IMG/VR virus record: IMGVR_UViG_3300012920_004308
Span: 1 to 22,115 of that record
Length of the DNA stretch: 22,115 bases
Reading direction: 5' to 3' (one strand)
DNA from: a virus
Below are positions 7,125 to 14,169 of this stretch, in pieces. Position 1 is the stretch's first letter; each line of letters starts with the position of its first letter. Below the pieces are notes generated by a model, which was not told the origin of the DNA, did not search any database, and was given only the letters and a program-made list of their open reading frames with translations. The translations under genes and the position numbers were made by a program.

Positions 7125-7155
7125 ACCCCTAGTCTGCAGCTGGGGGTTTACTTTT
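7125..7155 (+). terminator. Probable intrinsic terminator overlapping the next promoter
   Basis: ACCCCTAG (7125-7132) pairs with CTGGGGGT (7140-7147): eight pairs including one G-U, with a seven-base loop. A moderately T-rich tail TTTACTTTT follows and is also the -35 region of the next promoter. It probably ends the transcript carrying RNase H and its neighbour; the tail is imperfect. Confidence 0.6.
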
Positions 7156-7175
7156 CACACTTGATATGATATAAT
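7147..7175 (+). promoter_or_regulatory. Sigma70-like early promoter
   Basis: TTTACT (7147-7152), a 17-base spacer and TATAAT (7170-7175). The start of transcription should be at about 7182, one base before the ATG at 7183, giving a leaderless message. The -35 box sits on the descending arm and tail of the terminator. Confidence 0.75.
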
Positions 7176-7182
7176 AGAGATT

Positions 7183-7575
7183 ATGAATATATTAACTAGA
7201 TTCGCTACATGGGTCGTCGATTGCTGGAGATTAGTAATGGACAACCGATACAACCCACTTAAATATATCCCAGATCCTAGTTTACAATCATACTTTACTT
7301 TAGTATTGTTTGTAATGTGGTCTGTGTATTTTGGATTCTTAGCTATATTTTATATGGGTTGGTTAGGATATGATATTGTCCTAAGTATTATTATTCACAT
7401 GCTGGTTTTAATTCCAGTTATGTTTACTAACGCTGTTTTTATGGACGCAGAAAGACATGGTTCCAAATGGTTAAAAGATGTTAGAACACAACAAGATATT
7501 GAAGCCATGAATAAAAGACTAAAAAAACGTAATTATGAAAAAAGAATAAAATGGGATATTGATATAGAAGCATGA
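7183..7575 (+). CDS. Membrane protein with two hydrophobic helices, unknown
   Basis: Encodes 130 residues. Two long hydrophobic helices occupy about 38-62 and 66-90, flanked by an N-terminal amphipathic segment and a strongly basic C-terminal tail (KRLKKRNYEKRIK). There is no ribosome-binding site because the promoter abuts the ATG. Proteins of this shape occur in T4-like marine phages without known function; an early inner-membrane role is possible from promoter type and topology. It overlaps the next gene by four bases. Confidence 0.7.
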   Translation: MNILTRFATWVVDCWRLVMDNRYNPLKYIPDPSLQSYFTLVLFVMWSVYFGFLAIFYMGWLGYDIVLSIIIHMLVLIPVMFTNAVFMDAERHGSKWLKDVRTQQDIEAMNKRLKKRNYEKRIKWDIDIEA

Positions 7576-8186
7576 ACATATTTGTATTAGATAGAGACCC
7601 AATTGTTGCAGCACAAATGCAATGTGACAAACACATTGTAAAAATGATTGTGGAATCAGCTCAGATGATGTCCACTGCACACCGTATGCTAGACGCAAGA
7701 GTTACACGTGGTCCATCTAAATCAGGAAAGACTATCCAAAAGAAATGGGTATTCGATGATGAGAGAGAAGATATTCTATACAAAGCTGTTCACATGTATC
7801 ACCCATGCACAACGTGGACAATGCAATCTATGCACAATTATCGTTGGCACTATATACATTTCATTGGTATGTGTGACGAATATAAATATAGGTATGGTAA
7901 GGTTCACGGAACTGATGAAAGACTAAGAGGTCCATTAGAAAAATTACCTCATAATATACCTCGGGGCAAAATGACTGACTTTGCATTAGCAATGAAAGCA
8001 TTTCCAGATTGTATAACAGATTGTTCAGTAGAATCTTATCGTAATTTTTATCATACCAAGTTAGCATATATGCCAATGGTATGGACTAAACGTAAACAAC
8101 CAGAATGGTTTAATCCATCAGCTTACAAAAAAGAATATAAAAAAGCAGATTGGGTTGGGGAACATTGGGAAAGAGCAAATGCCTAG
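7572..8186 (+). CDS. Conserved marine-phage protein, unknown function
   Basis: Encodes 204 residues with a conserved-looking N-terminus (MNIFVLDRDPIVAAQMQCDK, then HIVKMIVESAQMMSTAHRML), many His, Trp, Tyr and Met residues, and a C-terminal PEWFNPSAYKKEY segment. I remember close relatives in T4-like cyanophages and pelagic phages, annotated only as hypothetical. His/Cys/Asp clusters (CDKH, YHPC) could bind metal. It is coupled to the preceding membrane protein by ATGA overlap and overlaps the next gene by eight bases. No enzyme motif is clear enough to name. Confidence 0.75.
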   Translation: MNIFVLDRDPIVAAQMQCDKHIVKMIVESAQMMSTAHRMLDARVTRGPSKSGKTIQKKWVFDDEREDILYKAVHMYHPCTTWTMQSMHNYRWHYIHFIGMCDEYKYRYGKVHGTDERLRGPLEKLPHNIPRGKMTDFALAMKAFPDCITDCSVESYRNFYHTKLAYMPMVWTKRKQPEWFNPSAYKKEYKKADWVGEHWERANA

Positions 8187-8424
8187 ATATGATTTTTTAA
8201 ATACAGAAACGGGAGAAGTGACAGAATATACTATGTCATGGAAAGACCTTGATAAATTTAAAGAAGAGAATCCACATTTGAAACAACAGATATCACAAAT
8301 GAATATGATAACTGGTAAAGAAGGATCAATGCTGAAAACAGCAGGAGACGGTTGGAAAGAAGTTCAGGATAGAATTAAATCAGGACTTCCTCCACGATTA
8401 AGAGGAAATATAAAAACGAAATGA
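8179..8424 (+). CDS. Small conserved phage protein (FmdB-like N-terminus without cysteines)
   Basis: Encodes 81 residues from the ATG at 8179 (MPRYDFLNTETGEVTEYTMS); an upstream in-frame ATG at 8155 lies within the preceding gene and is less likely. The opening pattern resembles the first strand of FmdB-type zinc ribbons, but no Cys is present, so zinc binding is lost. The middle (DLDKFKEENPHLKQ) and C-terminus (GLPPRLRGNIKTK) fit small T4-like phage proteins of unknown role. It overlaps its neighbours by 8 and 4 bases. Confidence 0.7.
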   Translation: MPRYDFLNTETGEVTEYTMSWKDLDKFKEENPHLKQQISQMNMITGKEGSMLKTAGDGWKEVQDRIKSGLPPRLRGNIKTK

Positions 8425-8606
8425 AAGCAATATTAAGCAGAGATGATTATAGACTATTTAATGTAAAGGTTGGAATCTTAGAAAATAAAGGTTACAATTT
8501 ACCATTTGAGGTTTTACATAATCGCGAAGAAGATACATTTAAAGTAACTATCCATGGGGAACACAATATGGATGAGTTAGATAAGTTATGTTCCAGCACG
8601 AAATAG
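8421..8606 (+). CDS. Small hypothetical protein
   Basis: Encodes 61 residues, soluble, with alternating hydrophobic residues suggesting a small alpha/beta fold. It starts on an ATGA overlap with the previous gene and ends 19 bases inside the exonuclease gene, which supports it as a genuine member of this compact series. No family recognised. Confidence 0.6.
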   Translation: MKAILSRDDYRLFNVKVGILENKGYNLPFEVLHNREEDTFKVTIHGEHNMDELDKLCSSTK

Positions 8607-9238
8607 TAAACGAAGATTATTCCTTAGACCAACAAACTTCCAAAAAGGGAAGAGTTTATGTTGATGCAGAAGGAAATAAATATCCTTCCATTACAACAGT
8701 ATTATCTATTCTAAATAAAGAAGCTATATTAGCTTGGCGTAAACGTGTAGGTGAAGAAGAAGCAAATAAGATTTCTACGCGTGCGGCCGTACGAGGTACT
8801 AAGGTTCACGATATGATTGAGAAATATATCTTGAACGAAGATCCAGGAGAACCAGATTTAATATCTGTTTCTAATTTTAAAGAAGTAAAACCAATCATTG
8901 ATGAAAGGTTATCTAAGGTATATGCCACAGAGAAAAGAATGTTTAGTAAACATTTAGGTGTAGCTGGTACAGTAGATTGTGTTGGTGTTTGGGACGGAAA
9001 AGATTCAATTATAGATTGGAAGACTTCCGCTAAATTTAAAAAGAAAGAATGGATATCCAATTATTTTATGCAAGCTTCTGCTTATGCTATAATGTGGGAA
9101 GAAAGAACAGGAAGACCTATAACACAATTAGTTGTTTGTATTGCTGGAGATATGGGTCCACAAGTTTTTATAGAACATAGAGATAATTGGGATAAAGAGT
9201 TAGTATCAGTTATAAAGAGGTACAAGGAGAAGAAATGA
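8588..9238 (+). CDS. PD-(D/E)XK exonuclease, MGME1/RecB-like
   Basis: Encodes 216 residues with the order typical of MGME1-like phage exonucleases: YPSITTVLS (about 32-40), ILAWRK, then RAAVRGTKVHDMIEKY (65-80) containing His74, Asp130 in GTVDCVGVWDG, the catalytic IIDWKTS with Asp143 and Lys145, and the RecB-type Gln162/Tyr166 in MQASAYA. Such enzymes degrade single-stranded ends and act in DNA repair, recombination or host DNA breakdown. It is translationally coupled to the following small gene by ATGA overlap, whose ribosome-binding site AAGGAG lies at its 3' end. The family fold is confident; exact substrate is not known. Confidence 0.88.
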   Translation: MFQHEIVNEDYSLDQQTSKKGRVYVDAEGNKYPSITTVLSILNKEAILAWRKRVGEEEANKISTRAAVRGTKVHDMIEKYILNEDPGEPDLISVSNFKEVKPIIDERLSKVYATEKRMFSKHLGVAGTVDCVGVWDGKDSIIDWKTSAKFKKKEWISNYFMQASAYAIMWEERTGRPITQLVVCIAGDMGPQVFIEHRDNWDKELVSVIKRYKEKK

Positions 9239-9453
9239 GAAAATTAATTATAGAAGCATTAAAAGCCCATTACGAGGGTGAGATTGCAAAGGCTAAAGCT
9301 AATGTAGAAGTATTTTTAGAAAACAATGTTGGTGTTGGTGAACATCCAGACGTTGTAGAAACTATATCAGGTGAGGTTGAAAAAATCGCAGCTGCAGAAG
9401 ATAATTTAAACGCTTTAGAAAAGCATTTTAATCAATCATTGCCTAGAATCTAA
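9235..9453 (+). CDS. Small helical phage protein, unknown
   Basis: Encodes 72 residues: an Ala/Glu/Lys-rich helix, the motif NNVGVGEHPDVVETI, and a second helix (EKIAAAEDNLNALEKHF), consistent with a helical hairpin. The start is preceded by AAGGAGAAGAA and overlaps the exonuclease stop. Similar proteins are widespread in T4-like cyanophages and pelagic phages (recollection), with no known function. Confidence 0.7.
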   Translation: MRKLIIEALKAHYEGEIAKAKANVEVFLENNVGVGEHPDVVETISGEVEKIAAAEDNLNALEKHFNQSLPRI

Positions 9454-9459
9454 ATTTCG

Positions 9460-9476
9460 TTCTATCATAAATAGAA
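9460..9476 (+). promoter_or_regulatory. T4-type late promoter variant within an inverted repeat
   Basis: CATAAATA (9466-9473) precedes the ATG at 9479 by five bases, the T4 late start distance. The box lies in the inverted repeat TTCTAT-cataa-ATAGAA (9460-9476), so the short space between genes can also form a 6-bp hairpin. Confidence 0.5.
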
Positions 9477-10102
9477 TGATGGACAAGAAGATTTTAAATC
9501 TAATACTCGAAGCTAAGGGTAATAAGGGATTGACTATATTTGATATAGACGATACCATGTTTACTTCGAGCGCTCGTGTGCTAGTCCGAAATAAAAATAC
9601 AGGTGATGTAAAAGAGTTAACTCCAAAAGAGTATAACAATTACAAACTACAAGATAATGAAGAATGGGATTACGGTCAATTTAAATCGTCAAAATTATTT
9701 TATAAGACGGCCACACCAATTGGTAAAATGGTCTCTAAATTTAAAGCCATTCTTAAGAACGCAACAAAGAAAGGATCCAAAGTTATATTAGTTACTGCAA
9801 GAGCAGATATGGATGACAGGGATCTTTTCTTAAAAGCATTTGAAGTAAACGGATATCCATTGGACAATGTTTACATTGAAAGAGCTGGTAATCTAGGATT
9901 AGATAGTTCAGCAAAAAATAAAGAAAAGGTATTTAGAAAATATTTAGATACCGGTGAATATAAACGTATAAGATTATTTGATGATGCCGTTGAAAATTTA
10001 TATGCTTTACTTAAACTAAGAGATGACTATCAAGATGTAGAGTTTGAAGCTTATAGAGTAAAGTCAGATGGTTCTATCAAAACAATGAAATTTAAGAGAT
10101 AA
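9476..10102 (+). CDS. HAD-superfamily phosphatase
   Basis: Encodes about 208 residues. HAD motif I is LTIFDIDDT (nucleophile Asp and acid/base Asp), motif II is VILVTARAD, a Lys in the KNKEKVF region can serve as motif III, and motif IV is IRLFDDAVEN. The arrangement resembles the 3'-phosphatase half of phage polynucleotide kinases and other phage HAD proteins; no kinase P-loop is present, so a stand-alone phosphatase on nucleotides or nucleic-acid ends is more likely. Two adjacent ATGs (9476, 9479) exist; the late-like promoter would begin the transcript at the second. It is followed after one base by a small basic protein. Confidence 0.8.
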   Translation: MMDKKILNLILEAKGNKGLTIFDIDDTMFTSSARVLVRNKNTGDVKELTPKEYNNYKLQDNEEWDYGQFKSSKLFYKTATPIGKMVSKFKAILKNATKKGSKVILVTARADMDDRDLFLKAFEVNGYPLDNVYIERAGNLGLDSSAKNKEKVFRKYLDTGEYKRIRLFDDAVENLYALLKLRDDYQDVEFEAYRVKSDGSIKTMKFKR

Positions 10103-10103
10103 C

Positions 10104-10319
10104 ATGCCAACAAAATTAGGAAAATCACATAAGACAATAGATAGAGCCACTAAAAAAGTTAGTGTACATCATCCTTATATCAAAGGGTTTAGTAAAGACG
10201 AATTAATAGAAAAGTATAATGCAGATAATACTAGACCAAGAGATAAAAGAAAAATTAAGAATGAATTAGTAAGAAGAGGCGGTGTAGTTTTTAATGTCAA
10301 AAAAGAAACGATCATATAA
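10104..10319 (+). CDS. Small basic conserved phage protein
   Basis: Encodes 71 residues, rich in Lys and Arg, beginning PTKLGKSHKTIDRATKK and ending with a KIKNELVRRGG helix. The N-terminal sequence is characteristic of a small T4-like cyanophage/pelagiphage protein family (recollection) of unknown function; its charge suggests nucleic-acid contact. It overlaps the next small gene by 26 bases. Confidence 0.7.
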   Translation: MPTKLGKSHKTIDRATKKVSVHHPYIKGFSKDELIEKYNADNTRPRDKRKIKNELVRRGGVVFNVKKETII

Positions 10320-10464
10320 GACTAACCCAAATAAAAGTAGGGGAAAGTATAGGACTTATAAAACTAAATCAAACCAAATGCCATTTTGGAAAAAGGCTTT
10401 ATCTGGTTTAATTGGTTTAGGATTAATTATAGGCGCAATATTATATTTTGTATATTATGGGTAA
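10294..10464 (+). CDS. Small basic single-span membrane protein
   Basis: A 56-residue frame starting at ATG within the end of the preceding gene. Residues 1-35 are very basic (MSKKKRSYKTNPNKSRGKYR), and residues 36-55 form one hydrophobic helix (ALSGLIGLGLIIGAILYFVY). It overlaps its right neighbour by eight bases. The clear two-part composition and chained overlaps support a real gene. A small cationic membrane protein could be holin-like or membrane-active, but nothing specific is identifiable. Confidence 0.6.
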   Translation: MSKKKRSYKTNPNKSRGKYRTYKTKSNQMPFWKKALSGLIGLGLIIGAILYFVYYG

Positions 10465-10630
10465 AGGAAGTAAAAGAAGACCACAAGTTGTTAATCAAAA
10501 ACAATTTGAAGAAGCTTGGAATAATATATTTCCTAGGAGAAAAACTCCTGAGCATGGTGTTACCCAAGTTCATAAAGATAAGACAAAAGTAGTGCCTAGA
10601 CATTATAAATATAAACATATAGAGGAATAA
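10457..10630 (+). CDS. Small conserved phage protein (MGKGSKRRP family type)
   Basis: Encodes 57 residues from ATG (MGKGSKRRPQVVNQKQFEEA). The opening and the following EAWNNIF segment match a small basic protein that I remember as common in T4-like marine phages; function unknown. The late promoter TATAAATA for the next gene lies in its 3' end. Confidence 0.7.
   Translation: MGKGSKRRPQVVNQKQFEEAWNNIFPRRKTPEHGVTQVHKDKTKVVPRHYKYKHIEE
10604..10611 (+). promoter_or_regulatory. T4-type late promoter (TATAAATA)
   Basis: Exact TATAAATA, with a predicted start near 10617 and a normal ribosome-binding site AGAGGAA before the ATG at 10633. It lies in coding sequence (His-Tyr-Lys-Tyr-Lys), so the match may be partly coincidental, but it precedes structural-type genes as expected. 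Confidence 0.55.
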
Positions 10631-10632
10631 CT

Positions 10633-10899
10633 ATGTCAGACGATCTATTAAAATTTGATTTTGGATTTACCGCAGTAGATGAAAGCGAATTAGAAGCGGT
10701 ACAAGAAATCAGTACAAAAGCTTCTTCCACAGAGGCAGAAGTAAAAGAATTAGAAGATAAACTAAATAAATTATATAATGCTATATTACCATTATTAACT
10801 AATCTAAAGAAAAATCCAGAGAAAGAATATATATTATGGCCGAATCGTACAGAAAAGATTGAGGCTTTTGAAAACCATATATCAGGAATAATTAAATGA
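10633..10899 (+). CDS. Conserved small T4-like marine-phage protein
   Basis: Encodes 88 residues: an acidic N-terminus (DDLLKFDFGFTAVDESEL), a coiled-coil-prone middle (TEAEVKELEDKLNKLYNAIL) and a C-terminal motif NPEKEYILWPNRTEKIEAF. The last motif is very characteristic of a small protein family of T4-like cyanophages and pelagiphages (recollection); function unknown. It overlaps the fibre gene by four bases and would share its late promoter. Confidence 0.75.
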   Translation: MSDDLLKFDFGFTAVDESELEAVQEISTKASSTEAEVKELEDKLNKLYNAILPLLTNLKKNPEKEYILWPNRTEKIEAFENHISGIIK

Positions 10900-12173
10900 C
10901 TTTAATTTCATCAGGCACACTAGGTTTAAAAGACGCTGGAACTAATCCCACTAGTGGAGTAAAACTATCTACAACAATTACAGTTGGAGGTAGCGGTATT
11001 GATTGTTATCAAGTGTCAAGAAGACTTCAATATGAGCAAGGATTCTCATATTATCTTTATTCAGCAGATAAGATTATAGACGGAACAATGTATGGATATG
11101 GTAATCCTACTGACAGAACCATGAAAGATACGAATCCCGCATCTACTGTTCCTTTTGGAAATCTTGTAGGAATGAGTAATTCTGTTCATTCTGGATTACA
11201 AAGTAATTCTTATGCTCCTCAATATTATTCTACCTTCGGCCAAAAATTAGGTTGGGAACATGGCGTTGGAAATAGTACAGGAATAGGAAGCATAGGCGCA
11301 AATACATTTACTGATGATAACGGAAACAGCCAAACAATAAGAGATGTTCTCTGGTTAGAAAATACTGGTGTGACAGGAAACAGTGGAAATCTATTAGTGT
11401 TTTCACTTGATGGTGCACAACTTAATCATAATGATACGTTTATATCAATCACTATAAACGGGAATACTTTTACCCGATCTTCAGCAACACACGTTTTACA
11501 ATATAATAATGCTACATGGTATTGGAATCCATCTGATGCTCAATGTTCAAGTATGGGAACAAGTGGAAGTAAAAGCTTTAGTGTGAATGGAAATACTGTG
11601 TCACTTAATAATGGTATATGGGAAGAGATGGGACAAAACCCAGTAGATTCTAACCCAATTAATATTTCTAGTTATTATAAAGGTGGAAATCAACATAACA
11701 CACCAGGTATACCAACTTCTGGACAAATAAAATTTTCAGATTTTTTTGGTAAAACTTTTATAGGAAATGCCGCAGAGTTTACCTTTACAGGTGCCACACA
11801 CACGTACGGAAAGGTTGGAAGTATTCACGGGTATAATGAAAGTACAGGACCAACAGGATCTAACTTAAGTCCAACCAGTGATAGTGTTGCTGGTGCAACC
11901 TTGTCTCCTTACATTTTCAGTAGGAATGGACCAAGTGGAGCGTTTACTTGGTATAGTGATATTATTTCTGGAACTGTAGGTACTACTTCTTGGAGTAATC
12001 TTGCAATATCTAGATCTGGGTATACTACTTACAATTTTCCTAGATCTAGTGCAACAACAAATTACACCTCATCAGGTAAATATTATGTCGCTTGGACTGC
12101 TGCAGCTCACGGACATGGTTCTGGTTTAGCTAACATATTAGGTTCTGGAACAGTTACGGTTACGATATCATGA
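10896..12173 (+). CDS. Tail-fibre-like structural protein
   Basis: Encodes 425 residues, rich in Gly, Ser, Thr, Asn and aromatic residues, with almost no charged stretches, as expected of a beta-rich fibre or adhesin. The N-terminus (MTLISSGTLGLKDAG) and the central INISSYYKGG...IPTSGQIKFSDFFGK (about residues 250-290) are patterns seen in marine-phage virion proteins. The C-terminal third is Ser/Thr/Tyr-rich and likely the receptor-facing, variable part. It is coupled to the following ATP-grasp gene by ATGA overlap. Host-recognition role is inferred from composition and motif, not from a defined receptor-binding domain. Confidence 0.7.
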   Translation: MTLISSGTLGLKDAGTNPTSGVKLSTTITVGGSGIDCYQVSRRLQYEQGFSYYLYSADKIIDGTMYGYGNPTDRTMKDTNPASTVPFGNLVGMSNSVHSGLQSNSYAPQYYSTFGQKLGWEHGVGNSTGIGSIGANTFTDDNGNSQTIRDVLWLENTGVTGNSGNLLVFSLDGAQLNHNDTFISITINGNTFTRSSATHVLQYNNATWYWNPSDAQCSSMGTSGSKSFSVNGNTVSLNNGIWEEMGQNPVDSNPINISSYYKGGNQHNTPGIPTSGQIKFSDFFGKTFIGNAAEFTFTGATHTYGKVGSIHGYNESTGPTGSNLSPTSDSVAGATLSPYIFSRNGPSGAFTWYSDIISGTVGTTSWSNLAISRSGYTTYNFPRSSATTNYTSSGKYYVAWTAAAHGHGSGLANILGSGTVTVTIS

Positions 12174-13102
12174 AAATAATATTAATTGCAAGAAAGACCA
12201 CACTTGATTATTTAGTTCCTATGTTTGAAGAAGAAGGACATGAAGCTATTCTTATAACAGGTCATGAGAGAAGTACTAACCCTATCCAATTACTTGGAAC
12301 CGATGAAGATAAAGTATATGTTGAAAATTTTATTGGAATAATTAAACCTGATTACGTTGTAAATACTATACCAGGTTTATTAATTGAAAATAAAACAGGA
12401 TGTATTCTATTACAAAATACTGAAGCTTCATCTAATTTAGAATTAAATAAACAAGAAACAAAAGAATTAGCTACAACTAAAGGTTGGAAAGAAATACCTT
12501 ATCTGGAATGGGAAACAGATGAATTCCAAAAACATGATTATGTTCAATACATTAAACCTATTTCCGGACCTAGTGAAACACTTAAAATTCCAGCAAATAC
12601 AGATCCAATAGAATTTCTACATAGACTTGGAAATACCAAATATTTTATAGAAGGTGAATTAGATTACGATGTTGAAGCATGGTGTTTCTTTACTATATCC
12701 AATGGAAAATATTCTATTATAAGACACATTGGTGGAACAGGATGTGGGGAAAGTAAATTAGTTAATAATGACAAATATATTACAGATGCTATAGATGACT
12801 GGAGACAAGGTATTACTTTACACGATTTAACTGACGACCAAAAAGAATTATTTTTAGATAAATGTAAAGATTGGTTAGATCATATAGTAACGTTAGGCGG
12901 CAACTATGAAGGTTGTATAGGTGGTTATATTAAAGATGATGATGTATATTGGTCAGAACAAAACTCAAGACCGGGTATGCAGAATATAGGTATGCTCCCT
13001 GGAACGGCGATGAATTGGTTAGAGGGATTAGAATCAGATCCATCTAAATCAGTTAATCAAATATCAGCAAGTACAATTAGAAATGAAAAAGGATGGGGAT
13101 AG
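12170..13102 (+). CDS. PurD-like ATP-grasp ligase
   Basis: Encodes 310 residues with the layout of phosphoribosylamine-glycine ligase-like ATP-grasp enzymes: an N-terminal nucleotide-type fold (1-70, ending PDYVVNTIPGLL), a linker with NTEASSNLELNKQETKEL comparable to the pre-ATP-binding helix, Lys129 in YIKPISGPSET, the FIEGELDYDVEAWCFF segment (159-174) matching the family's adenine-binding region, and Glu263/Asn265/Arg267 in SEQNSRPGMQN for metal and phosphate binding. It is shorter than bacterial PurD (about 420-430), so it may ligate another substrate. It lies between a fibre gene and a SET-domain gene with overlaps on both sides, pointing to modification of a virion or host component rather than to purine synthesis. 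Confidence 0.8.
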   Translation: MKIILIARKTTLDYLVPMFEEEGHEAILITGHERSTNPIQLLGTDEDKVYVENFIGIIKPDYVVNTIPGLLIENKTGCILLQNTEASSNLELNKQETKELATTKGWKEIPYLEWETDEFQKHDYVQYIKPISGPSETLKIPANTDPIEFLHRLGNTKYFIEGELDYDVEAWCFFTISNGKYSIIRHIGGTGCGESKLVNNDKYITDAIDDWRQGITLHDLTDDQKELFLDKCKDWLDHIVTLGGNYEGCIGGYIKDDDVYWSEQNSRPGMQNIGMLPGTAMNWLEGLESDPSKSVNQISASTIRNEKGWG

Positions 13103-13416
13103 ACTTTACTGGTAAATGGCGACCACTCCCAAACAGCCTTACAATCAAAGAAAGCGATATTGATGGATTAGGTTTATTTGCTAAGGAAGATATTCCTGCA
13201 AATACAGAACTTGGTGTAATGAGAGTATGGCTAGTCGATGAATGGATCAGAACAGCATTAGGAAGTTTTTCTAATCATAGTGAAACACCTACATGTGAAA
13301 ATATAGAAAGAGTACACGCTAACGGGTATAAATACTATTGTCTAAAAACAATAAAAGACCTAAAAGTTGGTGATGAACTAACACTTAAATATCAAATGCC
13401 GGAATATCATAACTAA
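13093..13416 (+). CDS. Minimal SET-domain protein methyltransferase
   Basis: Encodes 107 residues covering the essential SET pieces: ESDIDGLGLFAKEDIPANTE (20-39), GSFSNHSETPTCEN (57-70) with the Asn-His of the cofactor-binding knot, and VGDELTLKY (92-100) with the catalytic-region Tyr100. SET proteins methylate lysines in proteins using S-adenosylmethionine. Size is at the lower limit, with no pre-SET zinc cluster. It overlaps the ATP-grasp gene by ten bases and abuts the lysozyme gene. Possible targets are a virion protein, a ribosomal protein or a nucleoid protein; the sequence does not tell. Confidence 0.85.
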   Translation: MGIDFTGKWRPLPNSLTIKESDIDGLGLFAKEDIPANTELGVMRVWLVDEWIRTALGSFSNHSETPTCENIERVHANGYKYYCLKTIKDLKVGDELTLKYQMPEYHN

Positions 13417-13454
13417 TGGCTATTTGGTATTTAAACCTACTACAGGAGAATGAT

Positions 13455-13895
13455 ATGGATTTGGATAAATTAAGAGAACAATTGATAATCGATGAGGGAC
13501 AAGTAAATGAGATTTATAATGACCACCTTGGTTATCCTACATTCGGCATCGGCCATTTGGTACTTGACGGAGAACCAGAACATGGGTTACCGGTCGGTAC
13601 TCCTATCTCAGAGGATAGAGTTAAAGAATGTTTTGCCAAAGATGTGATAAACGTTATTGAAGATTGTAAAATATTACATGATGGTTGGGACGGTTATCCA
13701 GAAGAGGTAAAACAGGTTGTAGCTAACATGATGTTTAATATGGGAAGAACCAGATTAAGTAAATTTAAAAAACATAATGCCGCATTAGTATGTGGTGATT
13801 GGAAAACAGCTGCTGTAGAAGGTAGAGATTCCAAATGGTATAAACAGGTTACTAATAGAGCAGAAAGGCTTATGTCTAGGCTCGAAAAGGTATAA
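13455..13895 (+). CDS. T4-type lysozyme (endolysin, GH24)
   Basis: Cleaves the glycan strands of peptidoglycan at lysis. From the ATG preceded by AGGAG (13444-13448) the product has 146 residues (T4 lysozyme: 164). The catalytic triad Glu14, Asp23, Thr29 lies in IIDEGQVNEIYNDHLGYPTF with exactly the T4 spacing (Glu to Asp 9, Asp to Thr 6), followed by GIGHLVL. The C-terminal half keeps NMMFNMGRTRLSKF and SKWYKQVTNRAERL. A longer in-frame start at 13416 adds 13 residues and touches the preceding stop codon. There is no signal peptide, so release would require a holin or pore. Confidence 0.93.
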   Translation: MDLDKLREQLIIDEGQVNEIYNDHLGYPTFGIGHLVLDGEPEHGLPVGTPISEDRVKECFAKDVINVIEDCKILHDGWDGYPEEVKQVVANMMFNMGRTRLSKFKKHNAALVCGDWKTAAVEGRDSKWYKQVTNRAERLMSRLEKV

Positions 13896-13898
13896 ATA
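13891..13898 (+). promoter_or_regulatory. T4-type late promoter (TATAAATA)
   Basis: Exact TATAAATA spanning the lysozyme stop codon. The predicted start (13904) leaves a short leader containing TTAGGAG ahead of the ATG at 13917, the conventional late-gene arrangement. Confidence 0.8.
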
Positions 13899-13916
13899 AT
13901 AATTTAGGAGAAAGAA

Positions 13917-14168
13917 ATGGCAGTATTAAGACTATTAGGTTCAGAAGGAAATTTATCTTCTGCATCAAATGTAGGTTTTGCTAAATTAGTTAGAGTATTA
14001 AATAACAAAACTAGTGTACAAGTTATCACACAGAAAAATGCTGGTGGTGATACATTAGCTACAGTTACTTTGGCTGCTGGGGAAATAGCTTATATAGCAA
14101 AAGCACCAACAGATACTTTAACAGGCGTAGCAACTTCATTGGCAGTAAGTGTAGCATTCGCAAACTAA
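13917..14168 (+). CDS. Small virion-type protein
   Basis: Encodes 83 residues, low in charge and rich in Ala, Val, Thr and Leu, predicted to be all-beta (MAVLRLLGSEGNLSSASNVG ... AGEIAYIAKAPTDTLTG). The pattern resembles small structural or decoration proteins of T4-like marine phages (recollection). It has an exact late promoter and a good ribosome-binding site (TAGGAG), fitting high late expression. It is followed after one base by the IscU gene. Confidence 0.65.
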   Translation: MAVLRLLGSEGNLSSASNVGFAKLVRVLNNKTSVQVITQKNAGGDTLATVTLAAGEIAYIAKAPTDTLTGVATSLAVSVAFAN

Positions 14169-14169
14169 A

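Noticed and set aside
7881-7896. TATAAATA followed at five bases by an ATG, like the leaderless late sites
   Set aside because: It lies inside the conserved gene at 7572-8186 (Glu-Tyr-Lys-Tyr), and the ATG opens only a ten-codon frame in another phase, so it is probably a coding coincidence.
8778-8796. CGTACG-containing GC-rich spots (here and elsewhere) as a repeated protein-binding site
   Set aside because: Only a few copies with no fixed flanks or spacing; frequency is not clearly above chance.
9088-9093. TATAAT in the exonuclease gene
   Set aside because: Only TTTATG at 17 bases upstream, and it is inside conserved coding sequence of the RecB-type QxxxY motif.
13327-13334. TATAAATA inside the SET gene
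   Set aside because: Encoded by Gly-Tyr-Lys-Tyr codons with no gene start at suitable distance.
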